Source: Arbacia lixula (Eukaryota > Echinodermata > Echinoidea > Arbacioida > Arbaciidae). From it: a stretch of 64,000 bases of DNA. The stretch is taken from contig OZ022589.1 of assembly GCA_963669155.1 (NCBI GenBank), positions 18,071,932-18,135,931 on the forward strand, given 5' to 3'. The stretch's first letter is position 1. Every line of letters starts with the position of its first letter. The notes beneath the pieces were generated by a model. It made no database searches and was not told the origin of the DNA. It was given only the letters and a program-made list of their open reading frames with translations. This document shows positions 1-12,000 of the stretch, one piece after another. Both the position numbers and the translations under genes were made by a program.

Positions 1-1760
1 AGAATTTGGGTCAGATAGTTCAAAGGTCAAATTCATGGTTTGATATTTCACTTTTTATAGCCGTATTATTTGTTGTGTCTCGTTTCGAAGAAATGTTGTT
101 TATTCCTTGTATAATGTTAAAGGACACGGACTGTAGAGCTTGTTTACTGGCTATGTCTCTAGGCTCCTGACGACATCGAATGATTGCGTACTTAGTAACT
201 CAAGAACAGCTAAAGAAAGGAAATGATTGGCTGCGGAGGATTGCAAAATCCTTTAAAAAGATTATCGTTTAACCAGAGGCAAACTAACGGCATATCTTTC
301 TTGGAGAGCCTACAGCAACGAACAGAGATGAACAACCGATAAAAATGCATGTATGTGTTTGATTTTAATTCTGGTTTCAAATTCTCGCCTCGGAAGCAAT
401 GAAAGGTGCGATGACAAGCGAGAACTCGCCTCTAGTCTATCGTCTGATTGGCTGCAAGCACTCTGACAGAATCATGGAAACATATGGAGTATTCAAACAC
501 ACACAAAATGATATTTAAAAATCGATGGTCCGACCTTGGTTGAAAACTTTTTTTTTTGTGTGAACGTAAACATCTCACTGATAGATAATATCTCTACCGA
601 GGTCGAAATCTCACTTAAAGTTTTGAATAGCCGCGATGATATGAGGAATTTTTGTGTTGATTATAGTGTCATTCTAATTGGGCTTAATAAATCGATACGT
701 TAGAAAAGTCGCGAAGTTAAGATGAAAGTTGCCTAGCAACCATACCAAAAGCTGAATGGTCATATTGTCCCTGCCCCCTAACTTCGTGATTTTTCTAACT
801 TCGCGATTTTTAAGTCCGATGAGAATGGCACTTATCATTCAGCTTTTGGCTTCGGTCAAGATCGTACCAACTCTTAAGTGTGAATACCTCTACAGAATCG
901 AAAAATCACTCAGATTATCAAAAAAGCCCTGTATGGTGATCACCACTGGCGATAACGCTAAATTATAGATGAATTGTAATGATGGATGTTTCCACGGAAA
1001 CTCTCAAAACAAAGTGGTACATTGCACATAATCCACTCATGAACAAATGATAAAAGGAAAAAGAAACAAAATCGGATGGTGGAATTCAAGGTCCTTCAAT
1101 CAAAAATGTGTCGGTACGATATCAAAGATATTGGAACCACATTTCGAAGAAAAATTAAAGACACAAGATTTAATATTTTTTACGAAAAGCTGATATATCA
1201 CAGGAAAAACTAAAACAACATTTAAATTGACGTGTGTATATATGGTAAGATGACTGAGTTTGCGTACATTGCCTTGCAAAAGTGAATAATTGATATCACC
1301 TACTATTTACACAATTTCCCTTGAAAACATAAAACCCAATTGTCTGATGATCCTGCTTTGATTCAAATGATTTGGTTCTAATTCAGATGAATTACCTATT
1401 TGATTGACAACAATGAGATGGCTTCCTTGTCAAATGAATTCGCCTGATTGCATTTGACGCATTGACATGAGATTGGACGACATACTGAATAATCTAGCAA
1501 ATGCATTAAATCGCTTGACAGGACCTCGAGGCTTTTTTGTCATGGTTACCTGTCATTAAGATGTTGTCCTTGTCATTTTATAATGGAGAAGATGTCAGCG
1601 AGATGGGCATATTGTGTTGCTCATCATGGTCATTAGCAAGTTAAGTGATATTGATTCAACTACATTATAATGGAACATGTTTTAAGGATTGATGCATATC
1701 GTTATCATATTTATGATTGCAATGAAACTAGTTGGCTTCAATATATAGTTCATTCCCTTC
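1..1760. other. No gene seen; AT-rich unique-looking DNA
   Basis: Short reading frames only, none with protein-like composition or paired splice sites. A small local repeat around AACTTCGCGATTTTT-like words occurs near 700-810. I see nothing else that can be named. Confidence 0.5.
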
Positions 1761-1764
1761 GTTC

Positions 1765-2160
1765 TTCTCAACACCCCCGCTCTCTCTTTCCCTATAGCGC
1801 TATTTCTCTCTCTTTCTCTCTCCCTTTCTAGCGCTATTTTTCTTCCCCTCTCCCCCCTCTCTCTCTCTCCCTCCCTCTCTCTGTCCCCCCATCTCTCTGC
1901 CCCCTCTTTCCCTCCCTCTCTCTGTCCCCCATCTCTCTGCCCCCTCTCTCCCCTTCTCTCTCTCCTATCCCCCTCTCTCTCCTCCTCTTTCTCTACTCCC
2001 CCTCTCTCTCTCCCTCTCAGTCTGTATTTCTCTTTTTATCATCTCTCTTCCTTCTCTAGCCCCCCTCCTGATCCCACCCATGTCTGTCGCTGTGAATCAT
2101 GTCTCTCTATTTTTTTTCTTGTGCCAATCCGTCTACTCCTCCTCCTCTGTCTCCCTCTAT
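1765..2160. repeat. Pyrimidine-rich (CT)n tract
   Basis: About 400 bp of almost pure C/T on the plus strand with CTCTCT, CCCTCTCT and CCCCC blocks, interrupted mainly between 2020 and 2110. Degenerate simple sequence; the complementary purine strand gives long meaningless open frames. A second short CT block lies at 2691-2750. Confidence 0.85.
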
Positions 2161-5150
2161 ACAACTAAGTTTGATTTTTATTGTAAGGGTGGTAAGCAGA
2201 ACATAATGATTTAACGATATTGCAAGCCCTGCAACTCATAACAAACAATCGTATTTCCCCTTTTCATATTTGATTCGTGTTAACCAAATGCTTTTTCCAC
2301 TCGCTCGTAATTGGATTATCTACGCTGTGCAATGCGGTCGAAATTGCATTTCCCCCCATAGTTTAATAAGAAGAACATTTGGTTAAATGAAATTATATTC
2401 TGATGTGGCGTCTTGATGTTTGAGTTTCACACGCACATGTTGACACTCGGGGTAAGTTGGGGGTTTACGCTGAAACAAGATTGATGACATAATATGAAGT
2501 GAACTTTTGTTCATCGACCTTTCACTCGGCCAGACCAGTAGATATACGACTCAAGGATGACGCCATCAACATTAAATGGGAGGAGGTAGGGTATGAGATT
2601 ACCCAATGGATGCTTTCTTTGATATGATTTCGAGATCGTGAGAGAGAAAAGAATAGTGTGTACCTTTCATTATCTCATTTCTTCCTCCCCTTCTCTCTCT
2701 CTCTCTCTGTCTCTCTGTCTCTGTCTTTCTCTCCATCTCTCTCTCTCTAGAGTCAGTTTTGTCTTGCTATCTTTTCTGTTGGTTGTCTTTTGCGTATTTA
2801 GTTTGGTTTGAATTTCTGACGTTAAATTCATATGCATATCAAGCTGTTACCTGCATGATCTTATCCAAAATCAAACATTGTATGATTACAATTTCATATC
2901 TTTGATTGTATGGAACATACAGTGGAGCCGCCCTTTTTCAGATGATCCGTCTTTTAAGACTCCACACCATAATGATACAAGATCAACAAACATGATTACC
3001 CCGCCCCTCCCCACGCAAGAATAGACCGGTTGTCTATTAAGAATAATTATGGTCACACATGTTTCTAAGAGCACATTGTGTGTGTTGATAGCTCAACGTC
3101 GTACTATGAGCGTATACTGCCCATGCTGCCATAATGATTTATTCGCGGCATTCAATAACACACATGTTTTCTTCGAAAGAAATGACTCATTTATCACTGA
3201 CATCGAAATGCCATGCTAATCTAATTTTGGCCGAATTTTAACTCATCCGGGACGGAGGCCTGCTTAGAGCAAAACTGATCACTATTTGGCTTTTAAATTG
3301 GCAACGGTACTTGCTTTTAAATGACATTATTCGTTATCATAGGACTGAATGTACATTCCATTATGAATTAACCAAATGTCAAAAACATACATTTACAATC
3401 AATAATTTTGCCAATTTTAAGAGCCAAAGTGTGATTTCAATTTTTTTTCAGCGCGTTTCCAAATTTGAAGATTTAGTGCTACTTTGCCAAAATAATTACG
3501 AAGGTAATGCATATCACTAAATACCCCAAATGGATTTATCTTGTGCAGAAATCTATGATCATTCGTGTGACGCGTGTTTCATCATTATCGATGTAGTTCA
3601 TATCAAAATACGTTGCACCGTTATCGATTCTCACAGTTTCATAGATATATCTCTTCTTGATGAATACCTCTGGTTGATAACCCTCTGATCGTATCTAATT
3701 ACTCATTCTCCGATGATAATTGATGATACCTCTGATGATATAGCTAAATTATGAATGAATGCTATCTGAATATTGCATATAGGTTGTGAAAATATACGTA
3801 TATTTTCATCGGTTGTGTGATACAGTTACTCTACAAGTATTACATTGAGAATCATAAAACTCCACTCATTTTCACTTCGCTCATGTAATTGCTAATGTGA
3901 TAGTGTGTGACTGTGTATGTATGTGTGTGTGTGTGTGTGGGGTGGGGCGTGTTTATCATTTATTTTTCTTAAAGCCTTTTTACAAATGTTATTCATGCAT
4001 GATTAAGAAATACGATATCTAGAGGAATTGATGTAGGTAGTCAGGAAGATATATGTTTTGAAACGCTCATAATCACATTCGTAACTGCAGCGATTGATTG
4101 CATGACGTTTTGAACTTCAGTACATTATCATCGATTTGTTACATGTAAAAATGCATATGTTTCTGATAATCAAAGACAAAATTACTCATCTCCAAGAAGT
4201 AATCGTATCTTACCATATATTTGTTTATGTTGATAAAAAACAATGTTAATATACTTACATTATCATACATATCATTCATGTAAATCATGTAGGCAATATC
4301 TACTATTCAAATTGTTTCAACCGAATCAAATGCCCCCTCCTACCATGGCAACCCTTTGGCATGCATCCATGCCACACGAATGTGTATCACTACTGTTTTT
4401 AATGAATCGTGTTTCTTATATTTTCTACATGTTGTGTTGTAATGAAATGATAATTAAAGATAATGATATATTGGGAAGACGTTTCTTGGATTTAAAATGA
4501 CTCATAATGCTGTGCATGTTGCTACTAAAGCGTGATGACATAGTTACAGCGGGGGCAATGGCATTGGAGACATCTTCATTCATGACGTATATGTTATAAC
4601 AGATTGGCCATGGTCCGTGAAGTGGACAATTTTAGTTGGGACGTGGTAGTGCTTAACTGACTCCTATTACATTATAAACCTATGACCTTTTGAACTTCAG
4701 TGCATTATCATTCAATTTGTGAATGTATAAATATACATTATACAGATATTGACTGTCATGAGGGAAAATATAACATATGAGATTCTCAGGGGGGGGGGGG
4801 GGGGGAGTTATATCATCGTCGAAGGATATTATATTTTTCTGAATCGCGAAGCGCTGAGGAAAAATATAGTTTCCCAAGACAAAAATATAACTCCCCAAGG
4901 GAAATTAAATGTTTTGTTGTTCCCGAAGGAGAAAGTCAGTAACTGTTCTATTACAATTATACCTGAATAGATGCAAAACAAAATAACTATACAATTGTGC
5001 TGACTCACTACTTGAATGATAGCAGTGGTAGTGTCAGATGAAATGAGTTGATGAAATCCAACTGTAAAACAGTTGTAAACTGGAACAAGTTGATCTAGAG
5101 TAAAGGCTAAAATTCCAACTCCATAAAGTTTGAACCGTAACAATTCTTTT
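2161..5150. other. No gene seen; AT-rich DNA with small simple repeats
   Basis: Holds a short CT block (2691-2750), a GT run near 3917-3942 and an 18-base poly-G run near 4790-4807. The poly-G run sits in a weak hairpin in which GGGGAGTTATAT pairs with ATATAACTCCCC near 4885-4900. No exon-like segment has convincing splice sites. Confidence 0.45.
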
Positions 5151-5448
5151 CAAATTTCACCCTGCGCTAGTAGCGCTGTGATGCCCGACCAACCTTGAAG
5201 AGCGATTGATCACGTGCGCGTGACGTCATACCTCAGGATATAACGGCGTTGTATTCCCCGGTAAGACTTATTTTACCTCATGTTGGGAAATATCCTACTT
5301 TCATCTTTGTTGCGATGGTCACGTGACGGCATCTGGACCAATCGTGCATAAGTATCCATATAGATCATGTGATATATGTATATGTGTGTACATTAGTATA
5401 CATTGAGGTACAGATTAAGATCTCAACTCAGGTAGGTCATTTATCTTC

Positions 5449-5582
5449 AAAAGCCACCACATACGTCACGATTCGACCAGTCGTACGACTCTGCGACGGG
5501 CTGAATCGCAGGACCCGGTCATTTGAATTATGCAGTCGCAGGCCCTTTCGACTGCACAAATCATGTTGTGTGCGGTGGCCCA
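5449..5582. mobile_element. MITE-like element family B, copy B1
   Basis: Begins AAGCCACCACATACGTCACG and ends with GTGCGGTGGCC, so the ends are inverted (GCCACC...GGTGGC). The interior shares the CAGTCG...CTGCGAC and GCTGAATCGCAGGACC words with B2 and B3 in inverted orientation. It is non-coding and non-autonomous; the family is unknown to me by name. Confidence 0.5.
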
Positions 5583-5728
5583 AACGAATAAAACCATATC
5601 ATGTTACAAAAAGGAACACACACAAATCCCATGATGGCCATCTCGTTTGGCATGCTAAAGGTTAATCCAATTACATGTCACCATAGTCTTCTTGCTTTTC
5701 CACCTTTCCCGTACCGGATGAAATGCTC

Positions 5729-5849
5729 TTTAAGGGAATGTACTGTACTGGGAAGACAAAAAGCCTTCAAATAGGTGATCGTGAGCAATCTTCTTGCCAA
5801 TGGTCTTTAATTCTTGTTTGTCTCCCCAGTACAGTATCTTCCCTTTAAA
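5729..5849. mobile_element. Small fold-back element with 30-bp inverted ends
   Basis: The left end TTTAAGGGAATGTACTGTAC is matched inverted by the right end, read on the minus strand as TTTAAAGGGAAGATACTGTA. The pairing continues through CTGGGAAGACAAA against CTGGGGAGACAAA. It abuts family A copy A1, sharing the TTTAAAGGG end. Typical of a MITE; no coding content. Confidence 0.6.
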
Positions 5850-6340
5850 GGGATAGTCAACTCCGATGTTAACTTGGCTTTAATAAAAGCAGAGATATGA
5901 AAGAAACATATTAGTGAAGGTTTGACGAAAATCCGTCAAAGGATAACAAAGTTATGATCTTTCGAAATTCGTCACGACGTCACGTGCGAGGTGCTCTCCC
6001 GTATGTTGTGATATATGATGCCATGAATTGCTCTTTTTCTGTTTCTGTGAAGGATTTTTTTTGTCAAAGGGGTATGTGCGTAAAAAATGTTTCTAATGAT
6101 GTATTAGATGAACAAATCAAATGTTGCATATCCTTTGGAAAAAATGGACATTTAAAAGAAAAATAGTACACAACATAATGGGAGAGCAGCTCACACGGGC
6201 CGTAACAATATCAAAACTTTAAAAGGTCATAACTTTCTCATCCTTTGACGGATTTTCATCAAACCTTCACCGATATATATTTTACCATGTTTTTGTTTTT
6301 ATTGACCCCAACTCAATTTTAGGGTGACTTGTCACTTTAA
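5844..6340. mobile_element. MITE-like fold-back element family A, copy A1
   Basis: The left arm reads TTTAAAGGGATAGTCAACTC, then AATAAAAGCAGAGATATGAA, GAAGGTTTGACGAAAATCCG and TCAAAGGATAACAAAGTTAT. The right arm (about 6205-6340) is the inverted copy: ATAACTTTCTCATCCTTTGA, CGGATTTTCATCAAACCTTC, ending GTCACTTTAA. The loop carries GACGTCACGTG and an unrelated interior. Same family as A2-A4. Confidence 0.7.
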
Positions 6341-7469
6341 TAGGATTTGTATACATTAATGGAGACATATCACACACATGGTGCATACCGAGTTAATGAG
6401 TAATTTGGGAGTAGAAACTGATGTTTGGATCACGCCCAAAAAAATCACTTTGTTGTTGGAAGTGCCATGGCCTCCGATGTTACCCCAACGAGGATGGGAC
6501 GTGCCTATCTACCCGACCCCAAGCCTGGTTTCCAAGCGTTTGTACATTTTCTTCCCCCACCTGACAAGGATAATCTAGTAAGTAGTCACTGTATCAGTTT
6601 GCTCTTTTTTTCAGTCCGTCCCAACAGGGATGCTGTTAAGGACGGATATGAATCAAAATTCTTTCTTTGAACCCATGCTTGGCACCGCAGAAAAGTTATA
6701 TGTTCTCAGCATGTGCTTTTCAAGTGTTTTAACAATTACGAATATGATTATGTAGCAATGTGGAGTCTCATTTCGCTTGTCCAGTTTTGTTAATGGCATC
6801 AATAAATTCTGACAAAGAAATCGAGAATGATTAGTCTACCACAGCCAGACCCTTTTATTTAACACGCAAACTCCTATAGAGCCTGAAGCATAAGCGGGTC
6901 GCCACTCATTATGAACATTTATGCCAATGAAAGTACTTGTGCCTGCTACTTACGCAAATAAAGTACTACAGACCGCTATTTATGTTAATGAGGTACTTTT
7001 GTTAGGATGCTTAAATCTAGTTCATGCCTATCAGCCAATCACATAACAGGATTACCGAGATGAGGTATTTAGTTTGGTTTAGAAATTCACTACAGCCTGG
7101 AAGCAAGACTACGACACTCCTGCTTCTCCATCCCACCCCACCCCACCCCTGTCCATCCATCACAGGCGTCCTACAGAATGCACTTAACCGAAAGTGCTTT
7201 CTAACATTGGTGGACATCAGACAGTAAAAGCACAATCCAGTTTTTGACATGGGATCATAGGAGATCTAGTAACGGTCAAGGGACGTATGCACTCGACTGT
7301 ATTAAATTAGCATAGCGGTCTTCTGGAAGGTTCGGGGAACCGACCTGTTATTATGCCGTAATGGTGTGAGTAGAATGCGGGGGGGGGGGGGGGGGGAGTC
7401 CGCTTTGTGACCACAACACACTAGTGGATGCTGATATTGATGACACTTATTAAGATGAGAATATCATCT
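6341..7469. other. No supported gene
   Basis: An open stretch around 6470-6580 ends in a donor-like CTA|GTAAGT and reads as proline-rich peptide, but there is no convincing acceptor or partner exon. A 19-base poly-G run is at 7379-7397. Otherwise featureless. Confidence 0.4.
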
Positions 7470-7640
7470 TAAGGCCACCGCAGATGACACGATTTTGCCA
7501 TGACTCTGCAGTTGCAAGGGCGTACGATTAGAAATCTGACGTCACTTACTTGTACAAATCCTATAAATGAGTCGTGTGATTCAGCCAGTCGCAGAGTCGC
7601 ACGACTGATCGGATCGTGTCGTCTTCGGCATGTTCGGTGG
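7470..7640. mobile_element. MITE-like element family B, copy B2
   Basis: Starts GGCCACCGCAGATGACACGA and ends near TCTTCGGCATGTTCGGTGG. It shares with B3 the blocks TGACGTCAC, GATTCAGCCAGTCGCAGAGT and CGCACGACTGATCGGATCG. Inverted ends and CRE-like palindrome; non-coding. Confidence 0.65.
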
Positions 7641-8485
7641 TATTTGGATTATACGATGAACCACAATGATACCAATGCTACTATCCATAGTTATGATGAC
7701 AGTAACAATGATATGAGATCAAACAAGTTCACAATAGCAATAATAAACACACCTGGCTTTTTACGTTGCATTCAAAACGCTTTACATAAACAGGGAATAC
7801 TTTCATTTTCATTAGTTTTCATCTTTCATTTCCCTCAATTCTGCCTCCGACCAAAGAATGAATTGAGACTGGTTATATCCTACTGCAGTCAGACTCGTTT
7901 AATGTTTAGTTTAGTTAGGATTGAAAATGCACGATAGGATGGACGCTAGGTTAGCATTAGTATTGTTTTGGGGGAAACGGGTAAACCGTCACTCCATGAC
8001 TCCAGCGCAGATTTCACAACAAACCGAGGTCAGAATAATGAATAAACTTCTCGTAAATTTCGGGGTCACGATAAACTTTTTGACGGACGACGCCATGTTT
8101 TACGCACAGCTGGCGATCGTATTTATAGCACGGCCCCGCGTCATTAGACACACACTAGTAACCAATACTCGCCCCCTTAGACGCACTGCTCCGTCGACAG
8201 GGAAAGAAGTGCCAAGCTAATGTTAGTACGCCTGATGCCCGGGGCAAGGAGGCAGATATGTGCCGCTATAACACAGGCACGCCAAGAAGGCCAAGAGAGA
8301 ATTGGACTGCTCTGGCAATGCTTCTAAATTGGGAGGTGCACTGTCATGCACACCACCATTGAAAATGATGTTTCGACTGACTGTCGTTATTTGCCTTTTC
8401 GACTTGTTTGAACCGTTCTTGAATTCAGATCAGTTCGGTCAAATCCAGTTTATTCCCGTTCATGAATAGAAAGGGTACATTACAT
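7641..8485. other. No supported gene
   Basis: Contains open frames of about 100-145 codons (for example around 7500-7937 and 7921-8220) but they overlap the B2 element or lack splice sites and recognizable domains. Confidence 0.4.
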
Positions 8486-8486
8486 C

Positions 8487-8487
<1 letters not shown>

Positions 8488-8540
<53 letters not shown>

Positions 8541-8784
8541 GGAGACAGAGAGACAGAAAAACAGAGAGAGAGAGAGAGAGAGATAGACAGAGAGAGACAG
8601 GCAGGACAGATAGAGAGAGAGAGCGAAATAGACAGAGAGTGAGACAGACAGAGAGAGAGAGAGAGAGAAAGAGACTGAGAGAGAGAGATACAGAGCGAGC
8701 GAGAGAGAGAGAAAGAGATAGATACAGAGAGACAGACAGAGGAACAGAGAGAGAGAGACAAAGAAAGAGAGAAAGAGACAAACG

Positions 8785-8830
<46 letters not shown>
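8488..8830. repeat. (GA)n polypurine microsatellite
   Basis: About 340 bp of GAGAGA with interspersed GACAGA, GAAAGA and AGATAGA variants. Open frames on both strands here (poly-Ser/Leu and poly-Arg/Glu) are simple-sequence artefacts. Confidence 0.95.
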
Positions 8831-8833
<3 letters not shown>

Positions 8834-9845
8834 TGTGGAGAATTATCCTCCTCGAGACCTGATTACTTTTGACATTTCATAAAGGAAGTGTGATCCATGA
8901 GGTGCAATCCCATACGAGACTGCGCCATAATGTTATTAAAACGTGCCCACCTACTTTATTTCGCGACGATGCCCGTAAAAAATAATTGAAAAGCTGCATA
9001 AGCAGGGGAATAAACAACGTAGACACAACCTTGAATCCATCCCCATTTGGGATTTTGCCTCGATCCATGGGTATGACGCCAATTTGATGATATTATTTGT
9101 TAATGGCCCGTGACGTGCAATATTCAGGAGAGCCTCCTCCTCCGAGGTTGGGGCTCATTAAGGACGTCTGGTTCTTAATGATGATGGTCCATACGCCCAT
9201 TTCTGGCAGAGGAATGGGATAGAGGGGACGGAATAGGGTGTGGTGAGGTAATTATCATGCAAAATTGAAACAACAACTGAGACATGGATAAATTACTTCA
9301 TACTGATAGACAGCCTCTCCCCAAGCTAAACAAAGGTAAGCCTAAATAGAACGCTGCAAAACAAAAGGAATATACTACACAACAAGGCAAATCAATATAG
9401 AATCAAACGATGCACTCTAAAATGAACAAATAGAAAAGCAACTAAAATCGAAGAGTAACGCTTCCAAGACAAGGCGTTGCAATAAAATACAGAGATAAAA
9501 TACAACTTCATTTAAATTTTGAACAAATAAGAGCGGGCATATAGGAGTAACGGCATTCCCATGCTTAGCAGAGGAGGCTGAGATGGATTGGGACGAGAAT
9601 TTACATTTTAATAAATCAGGCCCTAAGCCCTACCCTAGACGGCAAATCCTCCAGCGTGTTATGCTTTCTCAAGATTTGTATTTCTATACAAACTTAAATT
9701 CCAGACCTTGATATCGCCTTAGAAGTACGTGGCGTGAAATGAAGTCGTAATGAGTTGGGAAAATGGCGCCAGCCACGTGACATGCTATAGTGACGAAATG
9801 ATCATGTATAGAGCAGATGTTACGGCACTGCAATGTGAGCTACGC
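8831..9845. other. No gene seen
   Basis: AT-rich sequence without exon-like segments or recognizable repeats. Confidence 0.4.
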
Positions 9846-10372
9846 CCGTTCCACATCCCAGCAACCACATACATACGCCCAGCCACTCACAGCCACACCC
9901 CAGCCACGCCTCAGCCACTCACAGCCACGCCCCTACTCACGCCCCAGCAACCCCCAGCCACTCATCCACTCACAGTCTTCACAGTCACGCCCTTATTCAC
10001 TCCCCAACCACTCACAGCCACGCCTCAGCTTTTCACAGAAACGCCTTTAGTCCCGCCCTACCAACTGCCAGCCAATCCCAGCCACCCGTCCACTCCCAGC
10101 CACGCCCCTACTCACGCCCCAGCAACCACCAGCCACTCATCCACTCCCAGTCACGCCCCAGCCACGCCCCAGCCACGCCCTAACCACTCACAGCTATGCC
10201 TCAGTTTTCACAGCCACGCCTCTAGTCCCGCCCCAACCACTCACGCCCACGACTTAGCTTTTCACAGCCACGCCTCTAGCATGTCTAGTCCCGCCCCACC
10301 CAATGCCAGCCAATCCCAGTCACCCATCCACTCCCATCCACGCCCCAGTCACGCCCAAGCCACGCTCTAAGT
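9846..10372. repeat. Degenerate CCAGCCACGCC minisatellite
   Basis: About 0.5 kb of imperfect repeats built from CAGCCACGCC, CACTCACAGCCAC and CCCAGCAACC words, with higher-order units (for example CACTCCCAGCCACGCCCC) repeated several times. It gives a long Pro/Thr/His/Ser open frame on the plus strand (9750-10370) that I attribute to the repeat. Confidence 0.85.
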
Positions 10373-11595
10373 CTTTATTTTTCTGTGTGTCAAACTGATG
10401 CTATTTCATTTGTATCTTGTGCAAAAGTATAAAAGAAGCATATAAAGACTTAACCGTGGGTATTAAACGTCTTCGTCAAACCTTATCATCAGCTATGGAG
10501 AGCCACAAATCTGACCTTCGAAATTAGGTAAATGTCGAATACACACATCTGAACATTTGAACACGTCCCTTAAAGTTAGAAAAGAGAATGATATTGGAGG
10601 AAATTTGGCTTGAAGACGTTTGACTTGAGCGCTGGAACATTGCGACTCGCACTCAAAATGACGCGAGTTTGAAAGGTTGAACGACGTAAGTCGACGTGGC
10701 AGAGTTCCTTTACATGAATGATCACCACTTCTACTCGTCATAGTTGCATGAGGTCTCAAGGCATGCTAGGGTGACAGCCGTCATGAAATGAAGTGGCTTA
10801 AAAAAGCTTCGCATCACCAAGTTGCATGCGCCATATCTTGCTTAATAACACACGTGTGTCATGCTTAACTGCTCATGCTTAATCCTCAATATTCAATGTG
10901 CAAAGCCAAATGGTATTTGTGTGTATGACATGTACAAATACGCCAATGACTCAAAAAGGGTTGGCAGTGGTTGAGCTAATGTGTTAAGGAGGCGTTAGAG
11001 CACGGTGATTTGACTGAAAAAAAATCCGTTGATGTCATTCGTCTTTACCCTCATTATCATATTTAAAAAAAAAAATCGTGCACATGCGCACTAGCCAATG
11101 GAAAAGTATTAAAATATTTTGCGCGCATCAATATTATTTTTCTCTACTGTCTGGCGGTGGACCTGATCGTATTACAGAGCCAAAGAAGAACACGTATTTC
11201 ATTCCAATGAATAGTATAGCAGGAGGAATATATCTCTCTTAATCTCCTGCAGAATTCCGTCACGACACACCCATGCTCTGTTTGTAAACCCTTGCAAATA
11301 GTTCGGTTGGTATGAATATTACATCTTGGCTCTGCCTTAGGCGTAATGAATAGCTCTAGCGAAGTAACTTTGACGAATTACCTCCACACGCATCCTTGGG
11401 ACATTACTTATCTATATTGATGAGGATCTATAATGTATAATATGTATAATGCAGTTTTATAAATGAAAACAGGCAGAGGAGACACCTTTTTCATGAGTTC
11501 CTGAAAATCATGGAAAGGAAAAGGAAAAGGGTTCCCGGCAGATGTCGAATTCGGTTTCAAAGACATTGAAGGTGATCGTCATTATACAGGGGTAT
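10373..11595. other. No gene seen
   Basis: Unique-looking AT-rich DNA with no paired splice signals or recognizable repeat. Confidence 0.4.
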
Positions 11596-12000
11596 GTTTT
11601 TAAGTGTGTGGGATGGAAGGGTAGGTGTAGGTGGAGGGGGATGGAAATGGGGCAACGGGTAGGGGATGGAGATGGGGGACGGGGAGGGAAGGAGAGGGAA
11701 AGGGAAGAGAAAGAGAGAGGGGAGAGAAAGGGAGAGGGGGAGGGAGAAGTGGACGGGGACCGGAGGCGGGGAGTGGGAGGAGGGGAAAAGAGAAGGGGAC
11801 GGGGAGGGGTAGGGGGGGGGGTGGAAGAGAGGGGAACGGGTAGCGGGACGGGATGATGGGAAAGGGGAGGTGGAGAGAAAGGGAGAGGGGGAGGGGATGG
11901 GGAGTGGAGATAAAGGGAAAGGGAGAGGGGGAGGAGGTCGGAGAGGAGGATGGGGAGGGAGAGTGGAAGGGAAGGGAAAGGGGCTGAAGAGGGGGTACGG
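11596..12000. repeat. G-rich polypurine tract
   Basis: About 400 bp of GGGGAGG, GGAAAGG and GAGAGGGG with almost no pyrimidines on the plus strand. It contains many G3-G9 runs closely spaced, so G-quadruplex formation is plausible. Not a coding region despite open frames on both strands. Confidence 0.85.

Noticed and set aside
6425-6578. Proline-rich segment ending at a consensus donor (CTA|GTAAGT)
   Set aside because: No convincing acceptor, no partner exon within several kilobases and no recognized family.
8425-8872. Several long Ser/Leu- or Arg/Glu-rich reading frames on both strands
   Set aside because: They are produced by the (GA)n microsatellite; a dinucleotide repeat cannot contain stops. 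The same applies to 25133-25516, 33033-33190 and the GT/CA tracts.
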